From Vulcanimicrobiota bacterium (GTDB lineage: Bacteria > Vulcanimicrobiota > Vulcanimicrobiia > Vulcanimicrobiales > Vulcanimicrobiaceae), in the NCBI GenBank assembly GCA_003161435.1, contig PMOS01000012.1, positions 62,001-126,000 of the forward strand: 64,000 bases of DNA, in the 5' to 3' direction. The notes below the pieces were generated by a model. That model was not told the DNA's origin and did no database searches. It saw nothing but the letters and a program-made list of their open reading frames with translations. Below are positions 7,988 through 15,773 of this stretch, piece after piece; positions within the stretch are counted from its first letter, which is position 1, and every line of letters begins with the position of its first letter. The position numbers and the translations under genes were made by a program.

Positions 7988-8712
7988 TTGCAGCCGACGC
8001 TCAGTTTCGGCTGACGGCGAATGCGGCCGCGGCCGCCTTTGCAAGCTCGCCGCCCTATATCGCCTACAAGACCGACGTCGTCATCGACGTTCCGTCGATG
8101 CACCAGCACAAGGTCGTGTCGCGGGCCGTCGAGTCGCGCACCAAGGACGACTACGCGGTGCTGCAAGATTTACCCAGCGGCCAGCGGCAGTACGCGCACA
8201 GCTTCCCGCTGATCCCGACGTTCGACGCGCTGTCCTACTTCCGGGTGACCTTCAACGGGAACCGGCGCGATCTCCTGAGCTACGTCGAGCCGGGCGATCC
8301 GCTCACGTTCAAGGATCCGCGCGAAACCTCGCACGCGGATGTCGTCATCGTCTCCTTACGGTTCTATCACGCGTCCTACGCCGCCGACACGACGGACGCC
8401 GTCGCGCACATCGAGATGGATGCGCTGCCGACCCTCACGCAGGGGAACCGCTCTGATTTCTACATTCACGACGTATACGTCGATACGGCGACCAATCTGC
8501 CGACTCGCGTCGTCTACATCGGGCCGACCACGACGTTTACGTGCGACTACGAAGTCGTGCAGACGCACTGGCTCGTTCGCCACGTAACGTACGTCCACAC
8601 GTTCTACGGGCCGTTGCGCATCGGGCGCGTCACGGCGACGGCTGACGCGACCAATGGGGACTTCGCGTTCCCGGCGGCACCGAGCGATCCAAAGCTCGTC
8701 AGCGCACCGTAA
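7984..8712 (+). CDS. Hypothetical protein, probably exported
   Basis: From GTG 7984 the frame gives 242 residues of well-ordered, beta-rich sequence with many aromatic residues (YIAYKTDVVIDVPSMHQHKV, then FYIHDVYVDTATNLPTRVVY). The overall pattern recalls LolA-like or other periplasmic beta-sheet proteins, but I cannot assign a family. No signal peptide exists in this frame, yet a hydrophobic leader is encoded immediately upstream in the neighbouring frame, so export is suspected. The neighbours on the plus strand are unrelated to it. Confidence 0.6.
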   Translation: MIAADAQFRLTANAAAAAFASSPPYIAYKTDVVIDVPSMHQHKVVSRAVESRTKDDYAVLQDLPSGQRQYAHSFPLIPTFDALSYFRVTFNGNRRDLLSYVEPGDPLTFKDPRETSHADVVIVSLRFYHASYAADTTDAVAHIEMDALPTLTQGNRSDFYIHDVYVDTATNLPTRVVYIGPTTTFTCDYEVVQTHWLVRHVTYVHTFYGPLRIGRVTATADATNGDFAFPAAPSDPKLVSAP

Positions 8713-8828
8713 AGATTCGATCACCCGCCCCTTAGCGGCCGGTTGCCGTCCCCTCCTCGAGCCGCCCAATGCGCCCGGGGACCCTCTCGCGTTACCGCTC
8801 GGTTACGGCGCGTCCCTAGCATACGGCC

Positions 8829-10925
8829 ATGAGGAGCTCGCCGCCCATTCCGGAGCCGGAACCAGAAACCCCGGCCACGCGGGCGCCCGACCTCGCGCGC
8901 GCGAACGTCTTCAACCGCCTCTATATCGTGGCCATGTTCGCCGTCATCATTTCGATCGGCAGCTTCGGCATCGACGTGATTGCGCGCAGCCAAGAGACCG
9001 ACGCCCACGTCGCGCAGACGTTCCAGCATGCGAACGACGTCAGCGAGATGCGGACCGCGCTGGATCGAGAAGAATTCGAGCTCAACTCTGAGCTGCGCCG
9101 GCGGCAGGGCATCGAGTCGGATCGGCTCGTCCGGGCGACCGAGCTGTTCGACGACGCGAACCTCGAGGTCGACCGCGTCGGCTGGGCGGCAAACGAGCCG
9201 CTCTTGAAGCGGTTGGCCGCGCGCCAAGCGGCCTTCGTCGCGGACAGCCGCGAGATCGCCGGTGCCCTCGCCAACGGCGACTACGCGCGGGCGGCGCGCA
9301 TCGACGCAGAGAGCGCGAGTCCCAACGTCGACGCGATGCGGTATACGCTCGACGCAATATCGGCCGGTCTGTTCCGCGCCAGCGTCGCCGACGCGGCCGG
9401 TGCACGGCGGTTCATGTGGGACCTGCAGCACCTCATCGGCGCAGTCACCCTCCTGGGCATCGCGCTGATGGCGGGATTCGCGGTGCTCCTGGGCCGCTAC
9501 AAACGCGCCGCCGATACCTCGGCCGCAGCGACGCTGGCGGCACTCGAACAAGCGGCGCTGACCGACAGCCTGACCGGGCTCGGCAACAACCGCGCGTTCT
9601 ACGAAGATTTCGATCGCGAGATCGCCCGCGCCAAGCGGCACGATCATCCCATGGTGCTGGCATTGATCGACGTGGACGACTTCAAGTCGGTGAACGACAA
9701 GGACGGGCATTCGCACGGCGACGCCGTTTTGGCGCGCGTCGGAGAGCAGTTGCGCACCGCGCGCCAGGAGGATCGCGCGTATCGTATCGGCGGCGATGAG
9801 TTTGCGCTCATTCTGGTGGAAAGCGATCCCGAAGCCGCCGAGCTCGTGCTGGGACGCCTGCAAGCCGATATACGCGAGTCGGCGCTGGGCGCGACCGTGA
9901 GCATCGGCTACGTCAACCTTTGCGGCGACCAGGTCGACGCGGAGTCGTACGAACTCGCCGACACCGCGCTCTACGAAGCGAAGCGACTGGGCCGCAATCA
10001 GACCGTGTGCTTCCAGAACATCAGCGGCACGGTGAACGTCTTCTCGCCGCGCAAGGCCGACGCCGTTCGCACGATGATCGCCCAGGGACTCGTGAAAACC
10101 GCTTTCCAGCCGATCTGGGACATCCAGAGCGTCAATCCGCTGGGCTTCGAGGCCCTGGCACGCCCCGATCCGGCGCTCGGCTTGTCGGGCCCGCAAGAGG
10201 CGTTCGACGTCGCGCAACGCATGCGGCAGCTTCCCGAGCTCGACATGGTCTGCACGCGAAAGACCCTCGAAACCGCGGTGAACTTACCGCCCGGTTCGGT
10301 CATCTTCCTCAACTACTCCCCGGCCTCGATGATCCACGCCGGCTTCGATCCGCAAGCGTTTGTCGAAGCGGTGCGCGCGGCGGGTTTGCTTCCCGAGCAG
10401 ATCGTCATCGAGCTGACCGAGCGCCGCATCGATGATCCCGCGGCGGTCGCGCAGCGCGTCGCGGCACTCCGGGAGCTCGGCGTGCGGATGGCGCTCGACG
10501 ACACCGGAAGCGGCCACGCGGGGCTGGAGATCTTGAGCAAGGTCCGGTTCGACTTCGTCAAGATCGACCGCGGCCTCATCGTCGAGGCCATGCACAACCA
10601 GGAAGCGCGCGGGGTGTTGGCGGGGATCATCGCGATCGCGCGCGAGACGGGGAGCTACCTGATCGCCGAAGGCATCGAGACGGCGGAGATGTTGGATTTC
10701 GTCCGCAACGCGCACGTCTCCAACTTCGCGGGCGTACGCGGGATCCAAGGGTATCTGCTCGGGCGACCCGAGGTGGGCCGCGTCGATCTGCGCTCGCTCG
10801 ACCAGCATCGCGACTTTCTCACGGCCCGCCAAGCCGACGACCCACGTGTCGGCAGAATGCTCGCCGGGCGCAACGGGAGCAGGGGCGGCGGGTACGCCGA
10901 TCCGGGTCTCACCGCCGCACGCTGA
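8829..10925 (+). CDS. Membrane-anchored GGDEF-EAL protein
   Basis: 698 residues. TM helices at about 31-51 and 203-222 bracket a roughly 150-residue helical extracytoplasmic sensor. The GGDEF motif is intact at 321-325 with an inhibitory I-site (RQED, 312-315) at the canonical spacing. The EAL domain has EAL at 441-443, LNYSP, ELTER, LDDTGSG, VKIDR and EGIET, so the metal and catalytic residues are present. Its loop-6 motif is DDTGSG rather than DDFGTG. It should be able to make and/or degrade c-di-GMP. It is a close architectural relative of the protein at 46.9-48.8 kb. Confidence 0.93.
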   Translation: MRSSPPIPEPEPETPATRAPDLARANVFNRLYIVAMFAVIISIGSFGIDVIARSQETDAHVAQTFQHANDVSEMRTALDREEFELNSELRRRQGIESDRLVRATELFDDANLEVDRVGWAANEPLLKRLAARQAAFVADSREIAGALANGDYARAARIDAESASPNVDAMRYTLDAISAGLFRASVADAAGARRFMWDLQHLIGAVTLLGIALMAGFAVLLGRYKRAADTSAAATLAALEQAALTDSLTGLGNNRAFYEDFDREIARAKRHDHPMVLALIDVDDFKSVNDKDGHSHGDAVLARVGEQLRTARQEDRAYRIGGDEFALILVESDPEAAELVLGRLQADIRESALGATVSIGYVNLCGDQVDAESYELADTALYEAKRLGRNQTVCFQNISGTVNVFSPRKADAVRTMIAQGLVKTAFQPIWDIQSVNPLGFEALARPDPALGLSGPQEAFDVAQRMRQLPELDMVCTRKTLETAVNLPPGSVIFLNYSPASMIHAGFDPQAFVEAVRAAGLLPEQIVIELTERRIDDPAAVAQRVAALRELGVRMALDDTGSGHAGLEILSKVRFDFVKIDRGLIVEAMHNQEARGVLAGIIAIARETGSYLIAEGIETAEMLDFVRNAHVSNFAGVRGIQGYLLGRPEVGRVDLRSLDQHRDFLTARQADDPRVGRMLAGRNGSRGGGYADPGLTAAR

Positions 10926-10981
10926 TCCACCCCGAGATACGAACGAAGGAACGAACCGTCGGGCTCGCTCCTTCGCGTTCG

Positions 10982-11072
10982 TGGCGGAGAGGGAGAGATT
11001 CGAACTCTCGGAACGCTATTAACGTTCGCCCGCTTTCGAGGCGGGTGCCTTCAACCACTCGACCACCTCTCC
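10982..11072 (-). tRNA. tRNA-Ser(CGA)
   Basis: A 91-nt type II tRNA with acceptor GGAGAGG pairing with CCTCTCC, discriminator G and an encoded CCA. The anticodon loop CTCGAAA gives anticodon CGA, there is a long variable arm, and the T arm has GTTCGAATC. The 5' 22 nt overlap the 3' end of tadA. Confidence 0.95.
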
Positions 11073-11497
11073 GTGCGCCGCTTCTCCGCGAAGAACCCGC
11101 GGAGCTGTGCCGCAGTTTCTTCCGCGAGCACCCCGTCGACGACATCGACGCGATGGTTCACCGCGGCCGATCCGAGTATATCGATGACGGAACCGGCCGC
11201 CCCTCCCTTGGGGTCCCGGCAGCCGTAGATCAACCGCTCGATCCGTGCGCCCGCCAGCGCACCGGCGCACATCGCGCAGGGTTCTTTGGTGACGTAGAGC
11301 GATCCGCCGATTCGCCAACGGCCGAGCGCCTGCGCCGCGGCCCGGATGACGAGCATCTCGGCGTGCGCAGTCGGATCCGGCCGTGCCTCGCGCTCGTTGT
11401 ACGCCTCGAAGATTCGCCCGTCGACGACCAGAACGGCACCGATCGGAACGTCGCCGGCAGCGGCCGCTTGCCCGGCGAGCTCGATCGCGCGGCGCAT
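11051..11497 (-). CDS. tadA: tRNA-specific adenosine deaminase TadA
   Basis: TadA deaminates the wobble adenosine of tRNA-Arg(ACG) to inosine. Zinc ligands and catalytic residues are seen as His45 and Glu47 (AHAEM) and Cys74 and Cys77 (PCAMC). ATG 11497 (MRRAIELAG) gives 148 residues, a normal length; a longer frame would run through the upstream tRNA-Arg. The stop codon lies inside tRNA-Ser(CGA), so the last seven or so codons are also the 5' part of that tRNA. Its substrate tRNA-Arg(ACG) is encoded at 15.0 kb in this window. Confidence 0.93.
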   Translation of the reverse strand: MRRAIELAGQAAAAGDVPIGAVLVVDGRIFEAYNEREARPDPTAHAEMLVIRAAAQALGRWRIGGSLYVTKEPCAMCAGALAGARIERLIYGCRDPKGGAAGSVIDILGSAAVNHRVDVVDGVLAEETAAQLRGFFAEKRRTERWSSG

Positions 11498-11546
11498 CTG
11501 CAGCCTGTCCTCAGCCGCGGTCGAAAGGGCCTCCGAACAGGAAACG

Positions 11547-11620
11547 TGCTCCCGGCCCGGCTCGAACGGGCAACCTTCGCCTTCGGAGGGCGACACTCTA
11601 TCCAATTGAGCTACGGGAGC
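11547..11620 (-). tRNA. tRNA-Arg(CCG)
   Basis: Acceptor GCTCCCG pairs with CGGGAGC, with discriminator A and no encoded CCA. The anticodon stem TCGCC/GGCGA encloses loop CTCCGAA, giving anticodon CCG. It is 49 bases upstream of the tadA start on the same strand. Confidence 0.93.
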
Positions 11621-11712
11621 AGCCTCGTCTCGCTTCGCTCGCCCGAGGCTCGGCATGACCCGCGTACACGCGGGTCAGCCGGGTGGGGTCGGCGGCGATG
11701 GCGAGATGATCT

Positions 11713-11964
11713 TTAGCGGCCCCGGTCTTCCGTGGCGGCGGGGCCGGTTGGGCCGGTGGTCGGTATGTGCTTGAACAAGTCGAGCTTGTGTTCGACGAGC
11801 CCCCGGTAGAACTTGCGCACGCAATCGGGGTGCCCGAAGAAGTACGTCCGCGCGTACGCCAAGTCGTCCCCCGAGCTGTCCGGCACGTAGTGGCTGATCT
11901 CAATCTCTTCCATCTGCGCCCGGTCGACCGGGTGCGGACAGAAATCGCAGGGGATCGTGGACAT
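11713..11964 (-). CDS. Small CxxC protein, unknown
   Basis: 83 residues beginning MSTIPCDFCPHPVDRA. A CxxC at residues 6-9 together with HxxC (FGHPDCVRKFY) could form a zinc site. The C-terminus is Pro/Thr/Gly-rich and probably disordered. It lies between tRNA-Met and tRNA-Arg on the same strand and could be cotranscribed with them. I do not recognise a family. Confidence 0.6.
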   Translation of the reverse strand: MSTIPCDFCPHPVDRAQMEEIEISHYVPDSSGDDLAYARTYFFGHPDCVRKFYRGLVEHKLDLFKHIPTTGPTGPAATEDRGR

Positions 11965-11986
11965 GTGGTTACCTCGAGAAAATTCG

Positions 11987-12058
11987 TGACTCGGGTAGGA
12001 TTTGAACCTACGACCTAGGGCTTATGAGTCCCCCGCTCTACCGCTGAGCTACCGAGCC
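11987..12058 (-). tRNA. tRNA-Met(CAT)
   Basis: Acceptor GGCTCGG pairs with CCGAGTC (one G-U), with discriminator A and no encoded CCA. The anticodon loop CTCATAA gives CAT. The anticodon stem has one A-G mismatch. The body resembles elongator tRNA-Met more than initiator. A lysidine-modified tRNA-Ile2 cannot be excluded by eye. Confidence 0.9.
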
Positions 12059-12191
12059 GCCGTGCGTCCGTCGCGAGCCTTGTCGGACCGTCGAAAGAAA
12101 GCCGCACGTCGATTATCCAGAACCCGTCAAGACCCTCCACGGGTGCACGGCCCCGGCAGGCCCTCGAAGAGCACCCGCCAACGGCAGGTGT

Positions 12192-13721
12192 ATGACGAAT
12201 GGGGTGTACCGTATCGCCGCGGTTGCGGCGTTGTTTCTTCCTTTCGCTCTTCCGCTTCCGGCAGGCGCCGACGACGCTGCGGCGCTGATCGCCAAGCACC
12301 GAGCCTACGTGGGCTGGTACGCCGGTGATGGGGTCGTCAAGACGCTGCGCGAAGCCGGCGATGTGACCCGAGACGACAAGGTGCTCGTACGAATGACCAG
12401 GCTGCGCTACGGTGTCGCGTTCCGCGACACGCGCGTGAGCGTCGGCGGCATTCACAGCGACGAGGGCTTCACGGGCAGCGTCTCTTGGACGTCGAACGTG
12501 AACGGCTTTACCGTGCGGTCGATCGGGGAAGCCGTGCGCGCCCTGTACGACGTGGACGCGGTCTTCGGCGAGACGACCACCACCGCGGCGTTCACACCTA
12601 CGGCGTTGCGCACCCAGAAGGTCGACGGCGTCGACTGCACCGTCGTGCGCCTCACCTCGCAAGTCGGCTTCCCGCTCGACGTCTACGTCGATCCTGCGAC
12701 CGGCGCGTTCCGCCGCGTCGTCATCGACCCTGACGGAAAATACGAAGACTCGTTCGAGGGCTTGGCCTACAAGGAGGTCGACGGCAAACGATTCTTGTCG
12801 GCATGGCACTACGGTGACGCCAAGACGCGGTTCGCGTATACCGTGGTCGAGCCGAACGCGACGATTGCACCGGACGACTTGCGGCCCCCGAAGCAGACCG
12901 CATCCTGGACCTTCGGGGACGCGCCGGCGGCGGTCGAGTACGTCGACCAGCCTGCGCCGAGGCTCTACGCCGATCTCATCGTCAACGGTGTCAAGGGAAA
13001 GTTCATCATCGACACCGGTGCCGCCGACACCGTCGTCTTGGACTCGTTCGCGCGAAAGGTCGGCGCCGAACGCTTTGGGGTATCCACGCTCAGCGGGATC
13101 GGCGAAGGATCCACGAAATCGAATCTGTTTCGCGTTGCGACGGTCGTCGTTGGAGGCTCGACGCTGCACGACGTCATCGTCGAGAGCGGTCTAGATGAGC
13201 AGGCCTGGGGCGGCGAGGGAGCCGTGGGGCTGATCGGCTTCGACCTGCTCGCCGGCGTCGTCGCCGATCTCAACCTCGACGCTAAGACGCTCCGCCTGAT
13301 GGACGCCGCAAAGGTGGCGCCCGACGAGAAGTCCGGGTTCGTGGTCCACGTCGATCTCTCGGACGGTCACATTCGCACGCCGATGCGGCTCGACGACCGC
13401 TTCGACGTCATCGCCACGCTCGACAGCGGAAATCCGTCCGACATCCTGTTCTCGCGCGACCTCATCGAACGCAACCATCTCAACTTCAGCGTGAAGTACA
13501 ACGCTCTCGCCTCCGGGGTTTCCGGCAGCGAGCTTCAGGGATGCGGAAAGCTCCAATCGCTGTCGCTGGGACCGGTACGGTATCAGGCGCCCGCCGCGTG
13601 CAGCTCGCCGTCGTTCTCCCGCAACGAGATCTTGGTCGGCCTCGATTTCATGCACGCCTTCAACTACGTGTTCGACTATCCTGACGGCATCATCGTCATG
13701 ATACCGCGCAAGAACTACTGA
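12192..13721 (+). CDS. Exported protein with two retropepsin-like aspartic protease motifs
   Basis: 509 residues with a Sec signal peptide (about 1-25). The N-terminal half (to about 250) is a beta-rich domain of unknown type. The C-terminal half has LIVNGVKGKFIIDTGAADTV with Asp274, a DTGA catalytic motif of gag-asp/retropepsin-like proteases, then IATLDSGNPSDILFSRDL with Asp411, a second D-S-G motif. Two half-sites in one chain would allow a pepsin-like single-chain protease. It is likely periplasmic or secreted. It converges on the collar-domain gene with a 7-base overlap. Confidence 0.75.
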   Translation: MTNGVYRIAAVAALFLPFALPLPAGADDAAALIAKHRAYVGWYAGDGVVKTLREAGDVTRDDKVLVRMTRLRYGVAFRDTRVSVGGIHSDEGFTGSVSWTSNVNGFTVRSIGEAVRALYDVDAVFGETTTTAAFTPTALRTQKVDGVDCTVVRLTSQVGFPLDVYVDPATGAFRRVVIDPDGKYEDSFEGLAYKEVDGKRFLSAWHYGDAKTRFAYTVVEPNATIAPDDLRPPKQTASWTFGDAPAAVEYVDQPAPRLYADLIVNGVKGKFIIDTGAADTVVLDSFARKVGAERFGVSTLSGIGEGSTKSNLFRVATVVVGGSTLHDVIVESGLDEQAWGGEGAVGLIGFDLLAGVVADLNLDAKTLRLMDAAKVAPDEKSGFVVHVDLSDGHIRTPMRLDDRFDVIATLDSGNPSDILFSRDLIERNHLNFSVKYNALASGVSGSELQGCGKLQSLSLGPVRYQAPAACSSPSFSRNEILVGLDFMHAFNYVFDYPDGIIVMIPRKNY

Positions 13722-14323
13722 CCTGACCGTTGATCCTTGACGTTGAAGCGATACGTCTGCTCGATGCGCTGTTGCTCGGCAAGCTGTTCGGCGGTCGGCA
13801 CGGTTCCCGGATACCAGGATGGGTTCGAATCGGGCGGAGCCTTCGCGACCGCGGGTGGTAGGGCCGTCGGTAGCGTGACGGTGAGGCCGGGGACGGCCAC
13901 GCCGTTCGCGTAGCGATTACCGGGACGCAGGTTCTCGAAGGCCGCCGGAGTCCTCGGAAACGATCCCGCCACGGCGATGATCCAGCCTTGCTTCGTCGCG
14001 GGCAACTTGAAGGTCGCCTTGCCGTTACCACCCGCGCTCGTGCCGAGCACGGAAAACAGAAGCGGGTTGGCCGAGATCTGGAGGGTCTGCCCTTCGAGGA
14101 GCATCCAGCCGGGCGGCGCCGCGGCGCCGTCCCAACGCACCGCTTCGCCGATGATCGGGTGCGCCAAGACGTTCGGCGAAACCGGTAACGCGGCGGTACC
14201 TGCCGCTGCCCGCGCTGCGGACCGGCCGGAGAGTTGCGGCATGACGCTCGTGGAGCCGCGCATGCCGCCGCAGCCGGCAAGCGTCGCCGCCGCGCCCGAC
14301 GCCAAGAACAACGTTCGCTTCAT
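13715..14323 (-). CDS. Lipoprotein with phage-tail-collar-like domain
   Basis: 202 residues starting MKRTLFLASGAAATLAGCGG, a lipoprotein signal with the lipobox LAGC. The body has the collar (PF07484-like) pattern GEAVRWDGAAAPPGWMLLEG, then NPLLFSVLGTSAGGNGKATF. This is the fold found in phage tail-tip proteins and in microcystin-dependent-protein families. The gene follows the second collar gene by three bases on the same strand, so the two form an operon. No other phage gene is nearby. Confidence 0.75.
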   Translation of the reverse strand: MKRTLFLASGAAATLAGCGGMRGSTSVMPQLSGRSAARAAAGTAALPVSPNVLAHPIIGEAVRWDGAAAPPGWMLLEGQTLQISANPLLFSVLGTSAGGNGKATFKLPATKQGWIIAVAGSFPRTPAAFENLRPGNRYANGVAVPGLTVTLPTALPPAVAKAPPDSNPSWYPGTVPTAEQLAEQQRIEQTYRFNVKDQRSGQ

Positions 14324-14326
14324 CGG

Positions 14327-14857
14327 CTAATTCCGTGCGGGGAAGATGCCCTGGAGCGCGATGCAAAAGTTCAGCGCGAGGAACGGTTGAACGTTCGAAT
14401 GCGGCTGGCCGCTCCCCGCGTTCGCGATCATCGCCGGGTTCATCGTCGTCGTGGGCATCTTGACGGAGTAGATGGTGAGCCCTTCGGAACCGACGGCGGC
14501 CGGGAGATGCCCCGCCGGATTTCCGATCGACCCCGATCCCTGCGAGCCGTCGGCGTTCACCAAATGCGTGTGGCTCGGCATTTGCGCGACGTTGAGCGCG
14601 ATGCTTTCGGCGCCGCCCGCCTCGCCGAGCGAAACCGGTGAAAGCCCGCTTCCCTGGCCGATGTGGACCCCGACGCGACCCTGCAGATTTGGCAGCAGGA
14701 ACGTCGTAGTGCCGTTTCCGCCGTAGGTCGTCCCGAGCAGCGCAAAGAGCGCCGTGTTTTGAGAGATCACCAAGGTCTGTCCGTTACACATCATCCAGCC
14801 TCGCGGCGCGAAATTGAACGCGAAGGTGCGGATCTCGCCAACGAACGGCTCTGACAT
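14327..14857 (-). CDS. Microcystin-dependent-protein family (tail-collar fold) protein
   Basis: 176 residues. The start MSEPFVGEIRTFAFNFAPRG at 14857 is the usual family N-terminus; a longer in-frame ORF upstream is ignored. WMMCNGQTL, NTALFALLGTTYGGNG, TFLLPNLQGRV and a C-terminal NVQPFLALNFCIALQGIFP are hallmark motifs of MdpB-like tail-collar proteins. Such proteins occur widely outside prophages, often in pairs or triplets, and their function is unsettled. No signal peptide is seen. Confidence 0.88.
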   Translation of the reverse strand: MSEPFVGEIRTFAFNFAPRGWMMCNGQTLVISQNTALFALLGTTYGGNGTTTFLLPNLQGRVGVHIGQGSGLSPVSLGEAGGAESIALNVAQMPSHTHLVNADGSQGSGSIGNPAGHLPAAVGSEGLTIYSVKMPTTTMNPAMIANAGSGQPHSNVQPFLALNFCIALQGIFPARN

Positions 14858-14969
14858 CGATATCTCCATCGGCGCGCACGGCGCGCGCTCGCCCGTAACG
14901 GTACGACGGACGAGGCAGCGCTCCCCGCCGACCGGCGTCACACCCGCGCGACCCAACGCCCGACGGAAT

Positions 14970-14994
14970 TGAAAAACCCCGCCGTAGCGGGGTT
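14970..14994 (-). terminator. Rho-independent terminator
   Basis: On the minus strand AACCCCG, a short loop and CGGGGTT are followed by TTTTTC. It sits 4 bases past the 3' end of tRNA-Arg(ACG) and should end that transcript before the collar genes. Confidence 0.75.
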
Positions 14995-14998
14995 CATC

Positions 14999-15072
14999 TG
15001 CGGTCGGAGGGACTCGAACCCCCAACCTACAAGTTCGTAGCCTGTTGCTCTATCCAATTGAGCTACGACCGC
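14999..15072 (-). tRNA. tRNA-Arg(ACG)
   Basis: Acceptor GCGGTCG pairs with CGACCGC, with discriminator A and no encoded CCA. Stem ACAGG/CTTGT encloses loop CTACGAA, giving anticodon ACG. This is the substrate of TadA, whose gene is 3.5 kb away. Confidence 0.94.
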
Positions 15073-15157
15073 GCGCGCACGCTCCCTGAGCGGCGACCTC
15101 CTGGGTTACGGCGCTCCGGAAGCGATCCCTGCCGCGCGCACGCCGCCGCGTTAGCGC

Positions 15158-15164
15158 AAGGAGG
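15158..15164 (+). promoter_or_regulatory. Strong Shine-Dalgarno AAGGAGG facing an ATC codon
   Basis: AAGGAGG is followed after CGGCT by ATC (15170). That ATC is in frame with the ATG at 15248 of the methyltransferase-like gene. No ATG, GTG or TTG sits at the expected spacing. This may be a rare AUC start or a base error for ATG. Confidence 0.5.
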
Positions 15165-15247
15165 CGGCTATCGACGACTTCTACCGCCTGGGGAATGCCC
15201 AGCGAATAGCCCTCGCAAGTGCGGCGCGCGACAAGGGCGAGCCTCTC

Positions 15248-15757
15248 ATGATCCGATGGGAACACGTGCAGGCCGACTTCGGCGATCGCTGGCAACCGCG
15301 TGCCGCACTGGCTGCGGAATGGCTCGCCGGTGCGAATTCGGTGGCCGACCTCGGCTGCGGAAGCATGAATCTCGAGCGGTGTCTGCGCCCCGAGCAGTCC
15401 TACGTTCCGGTGGACGTGGCGCGGCGCGACGAACGAACCATCATCCTCGATTTCAACCTCGTTCCCGATCTCGTTCGGCTGCCGCAGGCGGACGCGTGCG
15501 CGCTGCTCGGCGTCCTCGAGTACTGCTACGAGCCGTCGGCGTTTCTGAGCGCCGTACGAGCCACGTACGAGCAGGTCGTCGCCACGTTCAACACCAGCCA
15601 CGCCGATGAGAGCCTCGAGATGCGCCTCGGCCACGGCTGGGTCAATCACTATTCGCACGACGAGCTTCTCGAGCTCTTCGCAGCTCACGGCTTTGTCGCC
15701 GCCCGCGAGCACCTGTTCGAAGGTCGCCGCCGGGAGTACCTCTTCGATCACCGATAG
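15248..15757 (+). CDS. Methyltransferase-like protein
   Basis: 169 residues from ATG 15248, or about 195 if translation starts at ATC 15170 behind an ideal Shine-Dalgarno. SVADLGCGSMNLERCL is a shortened AdoMet motif I, followed by an acidic strand end (YVPVDVARRDE). The later part (ACALLGVLEYCYEPSAFLSA, then HYSHDELLELFAAHGF) matches class I methyltransferases of glycan clusters. The glycine-rich loop has one Gly replaced, so binding is likely but not certain. It heads the plus-strand glycan genes and overlaps or abuts the next one. Confidence 0.7.
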   Translation: MIRWEHVQADFGDRWQPRAALAAEWLAGANSVADLGCGSMNLERCLRPEQSYVPVDVARRDERTIILDFNLVPDLVRLPQADACALLGVLEYCYEPSAFLSAVRATYEQVVATFNTSHADESLEMRLGHGWVNHYSHDELLELFAAHGFVAAREHLFEGRRREYLFDHR

Positions 15758-15773
15758 CTTCGCTCCGATCCGC

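Noticed and set aside
8721-10217. A 498-codon minus-strand frame opposite the first GGDEF-EAL gene
   Set aside because: Same shadow effect: no recognisable domain, and the sense strand is unambiguous.
13715-14857. Prophage remnant
   Set aside because: Collar-fold proteins are common outside phages; there are no terminase, capsid, portal or integrase genes nearby.
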